The notes: generated by a model from the letters alone, not told the origin. A DNA stretch of 34,644 bases from Ophiocordyceps camponoti-saundersi (nom. inval.) (GCA_003339415.1 PDHQ01000337.1:1-34644); one strand, 5' to 3'. Shown: positions 1 through 9,696, counted from the first letter of the stretch. Numbers and translations are program-made.

Positions 1-31
1 GGGGGGGTGGGGGGGGGGGGGGGGGGGGGGT

Positions 32-86
<55 letters not shown>

Positions 87-93
87 GGGGGGT

Positions 94-138
<45 letters not shown>
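1..138. repeat. Near-pure poly-G tract at the window edge
   Basis: The first 138 bases are almost all G, with only a few T and A interruptions. This is not a telomere repeat of the TTAGGG type. A run this long is either a real homopolymer at which assembly stopped or a sequencing artefact, since two-colour Illumina chemistry reads no signal as G. It should not be taken as genuine sequence without long-read support. Confidence 0.9.
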
Positions 139-140
<2 letters not shown>

Positions 141-3093
141 AAGATGGCGGTTTGCATTATTTTCGCGTATGAATATGAGTATGTATGTTTATCATGAATT
201 CATGATACATACATACATACGTTAATACGTTGGTACGTCGCGAATAGCATATAAAGGGGGCAGAAGAAGAGGAAGAGGAAGAGGAAGAGAGGGGGGGCAA
301 AGGATGAACGGTAATTCTTCATCTCTACCTACCTACTAACAAGCACGGATACAGCAAGTTTCGAAACAGGGCGGGAAAGAAATTCCCAACAAAAACTGAG
401 AATAGGAAGAGAAGAGGTGAAGAAGAACCCTATGTACATATGTATGTACATACAGGCTATCCATCCATCCATCCATCCATGATCCATCCATACATGTGTG
501 ATACAGACATGCATGCGCGGTCCCCATCTGATTAAAACACACTCACACGCCCATTATTTATGCGCTCTTGTTTTGATTCGGATTTCGCTCTCTTTCTCTG
601 TCTCCTTCATACATACATATGTATGTATGTACATGGGTAATCTCTCCTTGTTCATTCATCTACTTCCATTTCCTTTCTTCTCCTTCTTCTTCTACATGTT
701 TCTCCTTCTTCCACCGCCACACCTACATACATACATACAGAGATGCACACATTGCCACACCTCCTGGTTCCGTTATACTCACTTCCAGATATCCTTTTCC
801 CCAATCAACACCCCCAACACCCTTAACGCACACACCCCCCCCCCCCCCCGCCCCTCCCGTTCCCCCTCCTCCTCTCTTTGAAAGAAAAAAAAATCTCCAC
901 CTAAAAAGCCCGCGCGCGCCCAGCTTCCACGACCATCCCCTAATCCCCCCTATTCCGCCCCCTTAAAAAAAATCCCTTATAGGTCCCATCCCTAGGTAGG
1001 TAGGCTATTTTCCTTTCCTCCGCCCCGCCATCCCTGAATTGAACTCAGAGAAAAACCCCCGATGACTAAAAAAAAAAAAGCTTGAAAACGCTGGTTCCCT
1101 TTTTTTTTTTCTCTCCCTCCAAAAAAGCTTTCATCTATCTGGGTTATGAGAAGGAAAATCGTCATGTGCCCGTGCATAACGTAAAAAAAGGATAAACATC
1201 TTCTCCGTGTGTATGGATACATACCAGGTAGAGAGGCAAAAGAGGATATGTATGTACATGTACATGTAAGTCTGAGAGTCAAAGATTCACTGAAACCAAG
1301 GAGAGAGAGAGAGTGAGAGAGAGAAAGGGTTCTTGCGCAACCGCCGGCGCAAGCACTCAGTCAAAGGTTAGGCTAGGTTAGGTTATGTTGCAGGCACAGG
1401 TATCCGTCATGTTGGTACATACCTACCTGCATCATACCTACGGAGATGGAAGTAGAGAAAGCTATGTGTGACGGACATGAGCAACACAACAACAACAACA
1501 ACGACAACTCTCTTCTATCCGCGGGTGTTGCGTGTCTCTGTGTCTGTGTCTGTGTCTGTGTTAGTGTCAGTGTCAGTGTCCCGCCTCTTCCTGTCAAGTT
1601 GGACCATGTAAACTAACTCGACTCGTCTCCGCCCCTCTCCGTTGGTGCGACGCGTCACGTGCCCTCTCTCTCTCTCTCCCTCTCTTCCTCTCTCCCCAAC
1701 TCTCACACGCCTCTCTCTCATATATCAACAAGTCAAGTTCAGACGGTTAAAGGGAAGTAAAAGAGGGTTTCTAACAGGTCCTCCGTATCCGTACATATGT
1801 ACACCTACCTAGTTGGCATGGTCATAACGACCGAATTCAGTATTTTCTTTTCTCCTTCTCGTCTGATTACTCTTCATTCTTCACCCTGATATTCTCATCA
1901 CCACCCTCCACTGTGGCGTCAGTGTTGGTAGGTGGCGGCCCGCTTGCAACGACATGACAAGACAAGACAAGGTCTAAGCGAAGCATTCAATACATACGTA
2001 TCCGTACATACATACGTCTCAAATATTCCCTGCTTCTTCGTCTTCTTCTTCTTCCTCTTCCTCTTGCTTTTCTCTCTCTCTTCCTCAACCTTCTCTGTGC
2101 GTCATGACATCAGTCTCTCTGTTCCTCCCTGTGCTCGCTCTCGAGCCTCTTTCCAGCACACCCCCAAACTCTCCTTAACCTCAACCCAACTTTGCCCACC
2201 CTCGTCAACCTACTTAGACCTACTCCGTACTTCCATACATACGTCTTTGCTTTCTCTCTCTCTCACTCTCCCTCCCATTTTCGCTTTAAACCTCGGTTCT
2301 CTTATACATACAGACCCTACACGTTCATAAGGGAAAAACTCTTGCCCAACTTCCCCCTCTTTACCCCCTTTTCACCCCTGGTTGCCAACCTACCCGCCCA
2401 TCATGCACATATCCAATTCCCACCCTTCCCCCCTATTTCTCTTCATATCATGCATGACCTTTGCTTTCTAACCTCTTCCCTCCTCCCATCTCTTCCATCC
2501 AACTTTCGTGCCTCGTCTACCTGCCTACCCAAGTAGGTAACAGGCAAGAGTCTTGATGAGTATACCACTATTAATATCTCTACCCACTATCAATGCCAGG
2601 TATCATCAGGTCTGTGAGGCGGCCATGCTATGCGTATATACAAATGTTGTGGTAGGTAGGTATGCATGTATGTATGTATGATGAGTATGAATGTGTATGT
2701 GAGGATGCAAGTATGCATGCATGTATGCTGTGTGTCATGTCGTGGCTTGTGCGCCACCCCCCTCCCTGAATCTACGAGTGTTTCATAAACACTTCCCTCC
2801 CTTCCCCCCCTTCCCCGGTATGCTTCCCATCTTTGCCCTGGACGGATTGTTCCGCGCCCATAAAGGAACCCGCTCTCCGCTGTCGGGAGGGAGCCGGGGC
2901 TTTCAACAGGACTTCTGATTATGGCCTGCCGGGCCAATCTCCTGCAAGGGCTTCAGACGGCCACTCCGAGCAGGGCTTTTTCATGAAGAAATTCAGGTCG
3001 CCGCTATGCCGTCATCGCCGTCTCGGTCTCGGTCTTGGTCTCCGTCGTCGTCGTCTTCGCATCTTCAAAACCCACCCCCCCAAAAAAACCCCA
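139..3093. other. Gene-poor flank, microsatellites and pyrimidine tracts
   Basis: No ORF here has coding character; those present run through low-complexity sequence. It contains a GA-rich run (262-298), (CCAT)n (461-490), a 22-bp perfect palindrome of ATAC/GTAT units (608-629), a C run (835-849), (GTGTCT)n-like sequence (1531-1580), a CT-rich stretch (about 2040-2540) and scattered TACC and ATAC tetranucleotides. A TATA-like TATAAA lies at 250-255 with no gene behind it. The segment from about 2940 to 3093 is the 3' flank of the GT31 gene. Confidence 0.7.
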
Positions 3094-4644
3094 TCACGTC
3101 AACCAGCCGCCACCCTTGACGGGGTACTTCACCTCTTGGCCGCAGTCGTCGTGAGCCTTCACCCAGTTCTCGATCCTCTTGACGATCCATCCGCTCCTGT
3201 GTTGCCACTGCGCCTCGTGCTCCTTCATCTCGGGCTTCACCGGCTTCCCGTGCCTGACGGTATCGCTAAAGGAGCAGATGCCGTTGCGGAAGTGATACTG
3301 GAAACAGCTGTCCACGCTCTGGCAAGCCCTGCGACAGTCTTCGAAGCTGCGGTGGGCCATGAGCTCGAGGGCCGACAGCTCCCCCTTTTTCGCCTGCTTC
3401 AGCTCGGATTCGGAATAGTGATAGGCCGACGCGTTGAGGTAGCTGGTCGTCTCGCACAGGTTGTCCCAGTCGTTGCGCACCGGTCGAAGCTTGCGCTCGA
3501 CAAAGGCGTGATATAGGTCCCGGATGCGGATCGGATGGGAAAACTTGCTCGCCACCTCCCACGACCAGAGCTCGGCAACCTCTTCCGGATCGACGTGGTG
3601 CATCGTCACGATGGGCTGGCACCAGGCTTTCGCGCCGTACGGTATCGTGTACGGTTTCTCGCCGTTGAGTGTCGGCCACGACTGCTGGACGCTGACGCCC
3701 GTCTCGTTTCCGAGCGCATAGGCAAAGGCGTAGTCGCCGCAGCACTGATGAGTGATGTACTCGTCCCACCGGTTGGCCACGCCGCTGCGGCCGGCGAACA
3801 TGTGTCGCATGGCCGCCTGAGAGACGAGGTAGCCGCTGCCTCCGTGGCCAAAGGGGTAGTTGGCGACGAAGGCCATGCTTCCGAGGTAAAGCTTCTTGTT
3901 GGGGTCGAGAGTGTTGAGCCACGGCATGAGCGTGGGCCATGCAACGTAGGTGTCGGCGTCGACGAAGAAGTACCAGTCGTAGCCTGGCTTCTGAGCGTAC
4001 GTCTTCTCGGCCATGTGTATGTTTTTGTACTTGTCGAGATTCCAGCCCTCCTGGCCGACGTCGTATCCCTTGTTGCAGGCGGTCTGATCGGCATCGCAGA
4101 CGCGCTGACGGTGGTAGATGTCGAAGTCTTTGTTGGAGAGCCTGACGCTGGGGAGGACGGTATCGAGGCTATCGCGAACGAAGTGGCCGGCCACCGTCTG
4201 TTGCATGTCGCTGAAGAAGAGATGATCGGATACGCATCTGAGGTTGGTGAGGATCTGGGTGGGCAGACGAGCGTAAGCCTCGGAAGCGCCCGTCTTCATG
4301 ATGAGGAGAACACGGGATGTGTCTGGGAAAGCAGCGCATTCTCGTTGTCGTTGTTGTCTATCATTGTCAGCGAAGACGGCAGGAGAAGGCAAAGCGTCGT
4401 CGTCATCATGACGTGAGGAGGAAGAGGAGGAAGAGGAAGAGGAAGAGGAGCGGAAGCCGCAGTAAGGTCTTGGCGCCCCCCCTTGGTCCTCATCGCACCG
4501 AGCTGCCGCCAGTCGAAAACAGGTGAGAATGAGGCCTGCGACGAAGAGGGTGGCGATGAAGACGACGCGGCGAGGAAGGAGGAGGAGTGGCCGGGGCAGT
4601 ATGTGGCCCGCGAGCGGTGACGGCTTTTCCATGAAAGCGCGCAT
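3094..4644 (-). CDS. Glycosyltransferase family 31-like type II membrane protein
   Basis: A single-exon protein of 516 aa. A short N-terminal cytosolic stretch precedes one hydrophobic segment (about residues 27-43), which fits a type II Golgi/ER anchor. A stem follows with a Ser run and an acidic patch (about residues 67-84). The luminal domain carries a DxD metal/nucleotide-sugar motif in FFVDADTYV (Asp at 229 and 231), then GGSGYLVS and the CCGDYAFAYAL region, as in fungal GT31/fringe/core-1 beta-1,3-galactosyltransferase relatives. Near the C-terminus, SFEDCRRACQSVDSCFQYHF and the later GICSFS give a cysteine spacing resembling a PAN/apple module. Family membership rests on these motifs; the sugar donor and acceptor are not predictable. 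A second ATG lies four codons in. It is isolated, with long gene-free flanks on both sides. Confidence 0.88.
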   Translation of the reverse strand: MRAFMEKPSPLAGHILPRPLLLLPRRVVFIATLFVAGLILTCFRLAAARCDEDQGGAPRPYCGFRSSSSSSSSSSSSRHDDDDALPSPAVFADNDRQQRQRECAAFPDTSRVLLIMKTGASEAYARLPTQILTNLRCVSDHLFFSDMQQTVAGHFVRDSLDTVLPSVRLSNKDFDIYHRQRVCDADQTACNKGYDVGQEGWNLDKYKNIHMAEKTYAQKPGYDWYFFVDADTYVAWPTLMPWLNTLDPNKKLYLGSMAFVANYPFGHGGSGYLVSQAAMRHMFAGRSGVANRWDEYITHQCCGDYAFAYALGNETGVSVQQSWPTLNGEKPYTIPYGAKAWCQPIVTMHHVDPEEVAELWSWEVASKFSHPIRIRDLYHAFVERKLRPVRNDWDNLCETTSYLNASAYHYSESELKQAKKGELSALELMAHRSFEDCRRACQSVDSCFQYHFRNGICSFSDTVRHGKPVKPEMKEHEAQWQHRSGWIVKRIENWVKAHDDCGQEVKYPVKGGGWLT

Positions 4645-4813
4645 AGAGCAGGAGAGGAGAGAGATGGGGGGGGAACGGGAAGACTTGGGGAAAGGGGGAA
4701 AATAGAATGATTAAGAGGATAGATGCAATGATGGAGAGAGAAGATTTATGTTATATAGAGAAAGAGAGGGAGAGAGAGAGAGAGAAGGATGGGGATGAAA
4801 GAGATGGAAGTTG

Positions 4814-4877
4814 GACAGACAGACAGACAGACAGAGACGGGGAGGGAATGAGAGAGCGACAGAGAGAGCCGACAGAC

Positions 4878-4919
<42 letters not shown>
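4814..4919. repeat. (GACA)n and (GA)n compound microsatellite
   Basis: GACA tetranucleotides at about 4814-4836 and 4871-4883 flank a short unique stretch and lead into an uninterrupted GA run at about 4882-4919. It lies 170-275 bp upstream of the GT31 start codon, so it is in or next to that gene's promoter or 5' leader. Length polymorphism between strains would be expected. Confidence 0.9.
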
Positions 4920-4921
<2 letters not shown>

Positions 4922-6213
4922 CGTAACACAGAAGCTCAACAGCCAGGCGGTTCCCCCCCTGTAAGAGTAGGTGGCTCAGTGACTGCATGGATGATGGGAG
5001 GTTCTATGCATGTACTCTATGTCATATGGCTTGCCTACGACCTTGGCAGGTAGCGGGTACTAATGTGTGTACGGATACCTACCACATACTAGTACATGCT
5101 GATAGATGGATGAGCGGCGTATAAATAAATTGCTCGCATGCGGGAAAAAAAAAGTTTTTCTTTCCTTGTTTCTTTCTTTGTGTCTTTTTTTTAATTTTTG
5201 CTTGAGACTATGTACAGTACATACTATGTTTGTATAGAAATGTGTGGGTGGCCGATGATATCCGTATACATAATACGAATAGGCACAAGCCAAGAGGAGT
5301 CTCGGGTGGGTTGAGCCTCGAGGGTTGTGGGTTGTGGTGGGAAACAGAGAGCAGCTGTTGTTGGTATATTTTTGGCTTCGCTTCTTCGTCATTGTAGTGG
5401 TCGGTGTAGCCTGGAGCAAGGGAGGGGTAGCACATACATACAACATACATGATACTGTACTTGCCGTGATACGAGAGGGTGACACTGACGAGAGCAGTGG
5501 GGAGTAAGGAGGAGGAGGAGGAGGAGGAAAAAATAAGGGGGATGAGTATGACGATGGTCGGCTGGCTGGCTGGCTGAGCCTATGAGAGAGCCTATGAGAG
5601 GAGAGAGGGGGGGGGGGGGGGGGGGAAGAGTACTGTAATGTCTGACGATGGCGGTTGTTTGTGTGTCGCGAATGTAAAAGGTACCTGATGAGTAGGTACA
5701 ATCAAGCGAGAGATTAGGTACCTAGAAAGAAAGAAGGAAGAAGAAGAAAGAAGTCGGCAATCTGTCTCAAACACAGACACACTCACTCTCTCTCTCTCTC
5801 TCTCTCTCCATCACCATCCATCATCATCATCATCATCATCGTCGTCGTCGTCGTCCTCGTCCTCGTCCTCGTCGTCTCCCCTTTTCCTCCCCTCTTTTTT
5901 TTCCCTTCTCCACTCCAACTCCATCCCCTCCCTCACACAAATAGGTAAATCCCTGCACAGGATCCCAGAGAGAACCCGACAAGAAAAGTTCCGCATAATA
6001 ATGGAGCGGACAGACAGACAGACAGACAACTCTCTCGGATCCGAAAGCCGGACCCTTCATTCATTCATTCATTCAGGAAAGTAAATCATGGCATGATCCC
6101 CATAATAATGGAAGAACAAAACAAAACGCACATGTCTTTTTCGTATCCCCCGTCGTAGCAATTGCTTCATGTGTGTATGTGTGTATACACTGTACGGAGT
6201 ATCTGTGTAAGAA

Positions 6214-6253
<40 letters not shown>

Positions 6254-6641
6254 TCTCTTTTCTTCTCTTCTCTTGTTGGCTTCCGTCGCACTCTCTTATG
6301 TAGGTTTGTGCATACATATGTACATACATACATACGTTTATTGACCGCAGCATTTTGTCTTCCGTCCCTCCTCATCTTGTTTGACGGACCGGACCAAGAG
6401 GAGAGGGGAGGGGATGGATAAAAAGGGGGGCCAAAGCCCAACAAACTGTCCCCCAAAGTCCCCTCACAGTCATGCCCTCCAGGTGGAAGCTGAACCCGAT
6501 GGGCAAGAAAATCTTCCTTTCTCAAGAGTGAGACGTGGAAGAGCAGACGAATAGCATCTTTCATGGGGATTTGCGGAAGAAGCAGAGGAACTGGCAAACA
6601 GTTTAGTCTTGACAGCTTGCCAGGTTATTTTCGCCTCTACC

Positions 6642-6701
6642 ATGCCACCCGTAATGCCACCCGTAATGCCACCTGTGATACCACCTGTAATGCCAACTGT
6701 C
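6642..6701. repeat. 12-bp minisatellite, five units
   Basis: Five head-to-tail copies of consensus ATGCCACCCGTA occupy 6642-6653, 6654-6665, 6666-6677, 6678-6689 and 6690-6701. The first two are identical and the rest carry one to three changes. Because the unit is a multiple of three, long ORFs run through it on both strands (an MPPV repeat on +, a GITG repeat on -), but the flanks do not look coding. Confidence 0.9.
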
Positions 6702-6724
6702 GAGGAGAAGGAGGAGGAGGAAGA

Positions 6725-6759
6725 GGCAGATGGCAGATGGCAAATGGCAGATGGCAAGA
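6725..6759. repeat. 7-bp minisatellite, five units
   Basis: Five tandem copies of a heptamer, consensus GGCAGAT, start 23 bp after the 12-bp array. Units three and five each carry a change. Two unrelated tandem arrays this close together suggest a local slippage hotspot. Confidence 0.85.
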
Positions 6760-7044
6760 GCAAAGTCAACTCATCTTCTTCCCTCTCTTCTTTTTCCTCT
6801 GCTCGTCTTACTAATTCTCTCTTCTTTGTCTTTGTCATTCTCTTTCTCTTTCCGCAGGAAGAAAATAATCTCATCAAGCAAGCAAAATATCCAACGAGCA
6901 GCTGAATCCTCTCAACTCTCGTCAATCTGAATAGGTACTCGAGGCATCAAGACAAAGAAAAAGGGGAAAAAAAAACAACCATCGTCGATACCGAGTCTCG
7001 AAATTCAGAATTAGAAAAGAAAACACTTCAACGAAGTGCGCGAA

Positions 7045-7182
7045 ATGAAAGACAACAAATCCGAACGCCTCCAGGCTAACGAGATGGCAAAGACAGCCAG
7101 CTCAACCGACGAGCAGAGAGTCATCGACTCGAGCCAAGAGATAAAAAAAAAGGCAAAGGAAACCTTCCCAAAAAAAAGATAG
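7045..7182 (+). CDS. Short upstream ORF (45 aa), possible uORF
   Basis: An ATG at 7045 opens a 45-codon frame ending with TAG at 7180-7182, 32 nt before the ATG of the 64-aa membrane protein. The product would be highly charged, with many Lys, Glu and Asp, and a lysine-rich end. Third positions are moderately G/C in the first two thirds, less so in the A-rich end. I do not recognise it. It could be a regulatory uORF in the 5' leader of the downstream micropeptide, a small protein of its own, or chance. No intron is visible that would join it to the downstream frame. Confidence 0.3.
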   Translation: MKDNKSERLQANEMAKTASSTDEQRVIDSSQEIKKKAKETFPKKR

Positions 7183-7214
7183 AGGGATAGAGAGACGGGA
7201 AAAAAAAGACCAGC

Positions 7215-7409
7215 ATGTCCTTTTACCCCATCCCCTGGGCCGACTTCATCGTCGGCTTCGTCCTCGGCTACGGCGTATGCGTCGTCACGATAAGCCTCGT
7301 TCTCGGTCGTCAGATGAGGAGACTTCCTTGGCTTTGGGAGGATGAGGTCGAGAGGCAGAGACATCGCCACGAGGCTGCGAACCTGAACCAGGCCCAGAAC
7401 TCGAACTGA
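7215..7409 (+). CDS. Small single-pass membrane protein, unknown function
   Basis: A 64-aa ORF starting at an ATG in the context CAGCATGTC. The codons have a strong excess of C at third positions, for example in the stretch encoding WADFIVGFVLGYGVCVV, as in the confirmed genes here and unlike the surrounding non-coding DNA. Residues about 10-31 form one hydrophobic helix, followed by a basic RRLPW segment and a charged tail (EDEVERQRHRHE). The pattern fits a small tail or organellar membrane protein, but I do not recognise a family. The antisense ORF across it (7011-7370) lacks this codon bias. It lies 516 bp before APC10 on the same strand. A missed upstream exon cannot be excluded. Confidence 0.6.
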   Translation: MSFYPIPWADFIVGFVLGYGVCVVTISLVLGRQMRRLPWLWEDEVERQRHRHEAANLNQAQNSN

Positions 7410-7925
7410 TTCATCTTCTTCTCTACATATTATGTCTTGGGGTTTTTTTTTAAGACTCTGGCGGTACCTAGTTACCTACTACCTACCTACCTGCCTAGCT
7501 CCTAGGTAGGCCCGATACTGGTAACATAGATGATGCTATGATGACTTGATAGCGGAAATAAATTTCTGATGGTTGGCGACGTGCCAAGAGAAATGTGACT
7601 TCGCTCGGAGGAGAGAATAAGGGGGGGGATGATGGCATTAAGGGTTGGTGAGGTGAGGCTCGGTCAACATGAGTACCTCGGTCAAGACAAAGAGACCAAG
7701 GCCAAGGTCAGCCCGTCATGTGACATGGCGTCCGGTCTACAGGACCCTCCCGTCCCACCCACACGCATTTCACGCGTCAACCTGGTGCATGCTTGTATGT
7801 ACATACGGATCTACCAATCTGCAGGCCAAGCATCATGACACAATCATGACTGTCTGCTAAAGGTCAACTGAAGGGGATCAAACCAACCAAAAGAGGAGAA
7901 AGAAAAGCAAGACCAAAAAAACACC
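7410..7925. other. Intergenic, micropeptide to APC10
   Basis: No gene is seen. The first part holds a T run (about 7442-7452) and a cluster of TACC units with an inverted partner around 7465-7510, where CCTAC and CTAG units face CTAG and GTAGG units. The rest should contain the APC10 promoter and leader. ORFs at 7629-7860 show no coding bias. Confidence 0.5.
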
Positions 7926-9071
7926 ATGGACCCCATCCGTGGGTCCCGACGTGTCGCCCCAGATGCCACGCCGCCAACAGCCAGCACAGCCGGTCCAACC
8001 TCGCCGCCGCAGCAACCGTTCCGCGGACCGAGACCGCGGCTCAGCATGCCGCCTCTCGGCTCGGAAGACTCCGGGTCGGAGCCCGACGTCAGCGTGCTGG
8101 CCGCCGTGTCCCGGGCAGCTGCCGCCGATGCCGGTGCCGCTGGTGCTTATGCAGAGGCCGAGGCCGAGGCGATGGACGACGACGACCAGGTGCTGGACCA
8201 TTACGAGGCGGAGGATACCAGTGTCGAGGAACAGGTGGAGGAGGAGCAGAACGAGGAGGCTCTCCCCTTGGTCGATCCGCTCTCCATCGGGCTCAAGGAG
8301 ATTTCCAACTTGGGCAAGTTTACCGTCAGCAGCCATAAGCCCGGCTGTGGGGTGGAAGAGCTTCGAAGCGAGGACCTCAAGCTGTACTGGCAGTTGAGTA
8401 TTTTCTTCCCCCTTCCTACTATTCTTGGCTCTTCTTTTTTTTTTTTTTGCCCAGGCCTTTCGCTGACCGAAGCCTTTCCTTTCTACACACCCCCCCCCCT
8501 CAGATCGGACGGACCTCAGCCTCACAAGCTGACCGTCTACTTCGTCAAGCGGGTAGGCATACGCGAGATCCGCTTCTTCGTCGACTACCACCAAGACGAA
8601 TCCTACACCCCCACAAAGATGGTTTTCAAGTCCGGCACGAGCGAGAACAACCTGATGGAATTCGCCAGCATGACGCTCGAGAGCCCCGTAGGCTGGCAGC
8701 AGGTTCCCCTCGCCGGGACGGGGGGCGAACCGGACGGAAACACGCTCGTTTCGTACGTCTTGCAGATGCAGGTGTTGGAGAATCACCAGAATGGGAAAGA
8801 TACCCATCTTCGTTCCATTAAGATTTACGCCTTTGACGGAGACGCTACCGTGCACAAGGGAGTTGACGGTGACGGAAACGATGATGATGATGATGTCGAT
8901 GTTGATGATGCTAATGCTGATGATGACGATGACGATGATGACAATATTGGAGGCGTATTCAAGGATGATGGACTCGGTGACGTGGTCAGGGCTCTCGCTT
9001 CGGCGAGGCTTGAGCCTGGCGAGGCTGGCTTCACCCTTCCCGACTTTATGAGGGAGCCGGAGATACGATGA
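7926..9071 (+). CDS. APC10: Anaphase-promoting complex subunit 10 (APC10/Doc1)
   Basis: Two exons, 7926-8392 and 8504-9071, give 344 aa. APC10 is the processivity subunit of the APC/C ubiquitin ligase and helps form the D-box co-receptor. The DOC domain (about residues 117-267) is clear: EISNLGKFTVSSHKPGCGV, then YWQ joined across the intron to SDGPQPH, a VDYHQDESYTP segment and NHQNGKDTHLRSIKIYAFD. The protein ends in Ile-Arg, the IR tail that docks APC10 on APC3/Cdc27. Unusual features are an N-terminal extension of about 115 residues ending in acidic stretches, and an Asp/Asn run (about 281-303) encoded by a GAT microsatellite between the domain and the IR tail. The intron (GTTGAG...CTCAG, CTGAC at 8462-8466) is 111 nt, a multiple of three, and free of stops. 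Confidence 0.93.
   Translation: MDPIRGSRRVAPDATPPTASTAGPTSPPQQPFRGPRPRLSMPPLGSEDSGSEPDVSVLAAVSRAAAADAGAAGAYAEAEAEAMDDDDQVLDHYEAEDTSVEEQVEEEQNEEALPLVDPLSIGLKEISNLGKFTVSSHKPGCGVEELRSEDLKLYWQLSIFFPLPTILGSSFFFFCPGLSLTEAFPFYTPPPLRSDGPQPHKLTVYFVKRVGIREIRFFVDYHQDESYTPTKMVFKSGTSENNLMEFASMTLESPVGWQQVPLAGTGGEPDGNTLVSYVLQMQVLENHQNGKDTHLRSIKIYAFDGDATVHKGVDGDGNDDDDDVDVDDANADDDDDDDDNIGGVFKDDGLGDVVRALASARLEPGEAGFTLPDFMREPEIR
8393..8503 (+). other. APC10 intron, 111 nt, 3n and stop-free
   Basis: It begins GTTGAG, has CTGAC about 40 nt before the end and a C-rich tract before CTCAG. Removing it restores YWQSDGP, the invariant DOC-domain junction. Its length is divisible by three and it contains no in-frame stop, so an unspliced mRNA would encode a 37-residue insertion inside the domain instead of being truncated. 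Confidence 0.88.
8879..8944 (+). repeat. Coding GAT/GAC triplet repeat in APC10
   Basis: A run of GAT/GAC-type triplets within the second exon encodes an Asp-rich stretch with scattered Val, Ala and Asn. It separates the DOC domain from the C-terminal IR tail and probably forms a flexible acidic linker whose length could vary between strains. Confidence 0.85.
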
Positions 9072-9560
9072 CGGGGTTTATACATATAGTCAGCTGAGGC
9101 TCATCCATCCCTTGTGGGAGAAGATGTGTATATGTATATATATGTCAGTATCTCTCTGCTGTCAGCCTATGTATGACCCGAGGAAAATCGGGACAAGTTT
9201 TGAGAGAAGAAGAGGAGATGGATGCCTAGTTTCGAGCCTTTCTCTTTCTCTTTCTCTTCCTCTTCGTCTTCGTCTTATTCTTCTCCTTCATCACGTGCAT
9301 TGGTTGGTGCCTATTTAATGATGACGATAGGGGGGGAGGGGGCTGATCCGGGGGGCGCAACCGACTGCGGCGATGGCGGTGTGCAGATCTACGGTGCAGG
9401 GGAGGTTTACTGGAGTCTTTTTTTTTGCGGGGGTTGAAAGAGAGGGGCGATGTTCCGCACACGGTGTTTATGTACAGGCTATCGAAGTCTAAATATCCGT
9501 GATCCGCACAGCCACTGTATCCGTAGGGACAGAGAGACGTGCATAGGTAGGCAGAGAGAA

Positions 9561-9696
<136 letters not shown>

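Larger units (their letters stand above)
4645..7044. other. 2.4 kb intergenic block of microsatellites
   Basis: I see no credible gene. The block holds (GACA)n and (GA)n runs (4814-4919), (GGA)n (about 5510-5528), (GGCT)n (about 5561-5577), a G run (5607-5625), a CT run (about 5788-5807), CAT/CGT/CCTCGT triplet arrays (about 5820-5876), (CATT)n (about 6057-6076), a CT run (about 6213-6256), and the 12-bp and 7-bp minisatellites described separately. The ORFs in it translate to Ser/Leu, Arg/Glu or Asp runs and are by-products of the repeats. Confidence 0.7.

Noticed and set aside
1932..2536. Two overlapping + ORFs of 114 and 132 aa
   Set aside because: They lie in a CT-rich stretch, encode Ser/Leu/Phe/Pro runs, have no codon bias and no recognisable domain.
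3535..4416. 293-aa + ORF opposite the GT31 gene
   Set aside because: It is an antisense shadow of a GC-rich coding exon; the minus strand has the DxD motif, membrane anchor and family similarity.
6073..6925. Minus-strand ORFs of 174 and 151 aa
   Set aside because: They are open because of CT runs and the 12-bp repeat; outside the repeats they show no C-ending codon bias or known family.
7011..7370. 119-aa minus ORF over the micropeptide
   Set aside because: The + frame has strong wobble-C bias and a membrane helix; the minus frame has neither.
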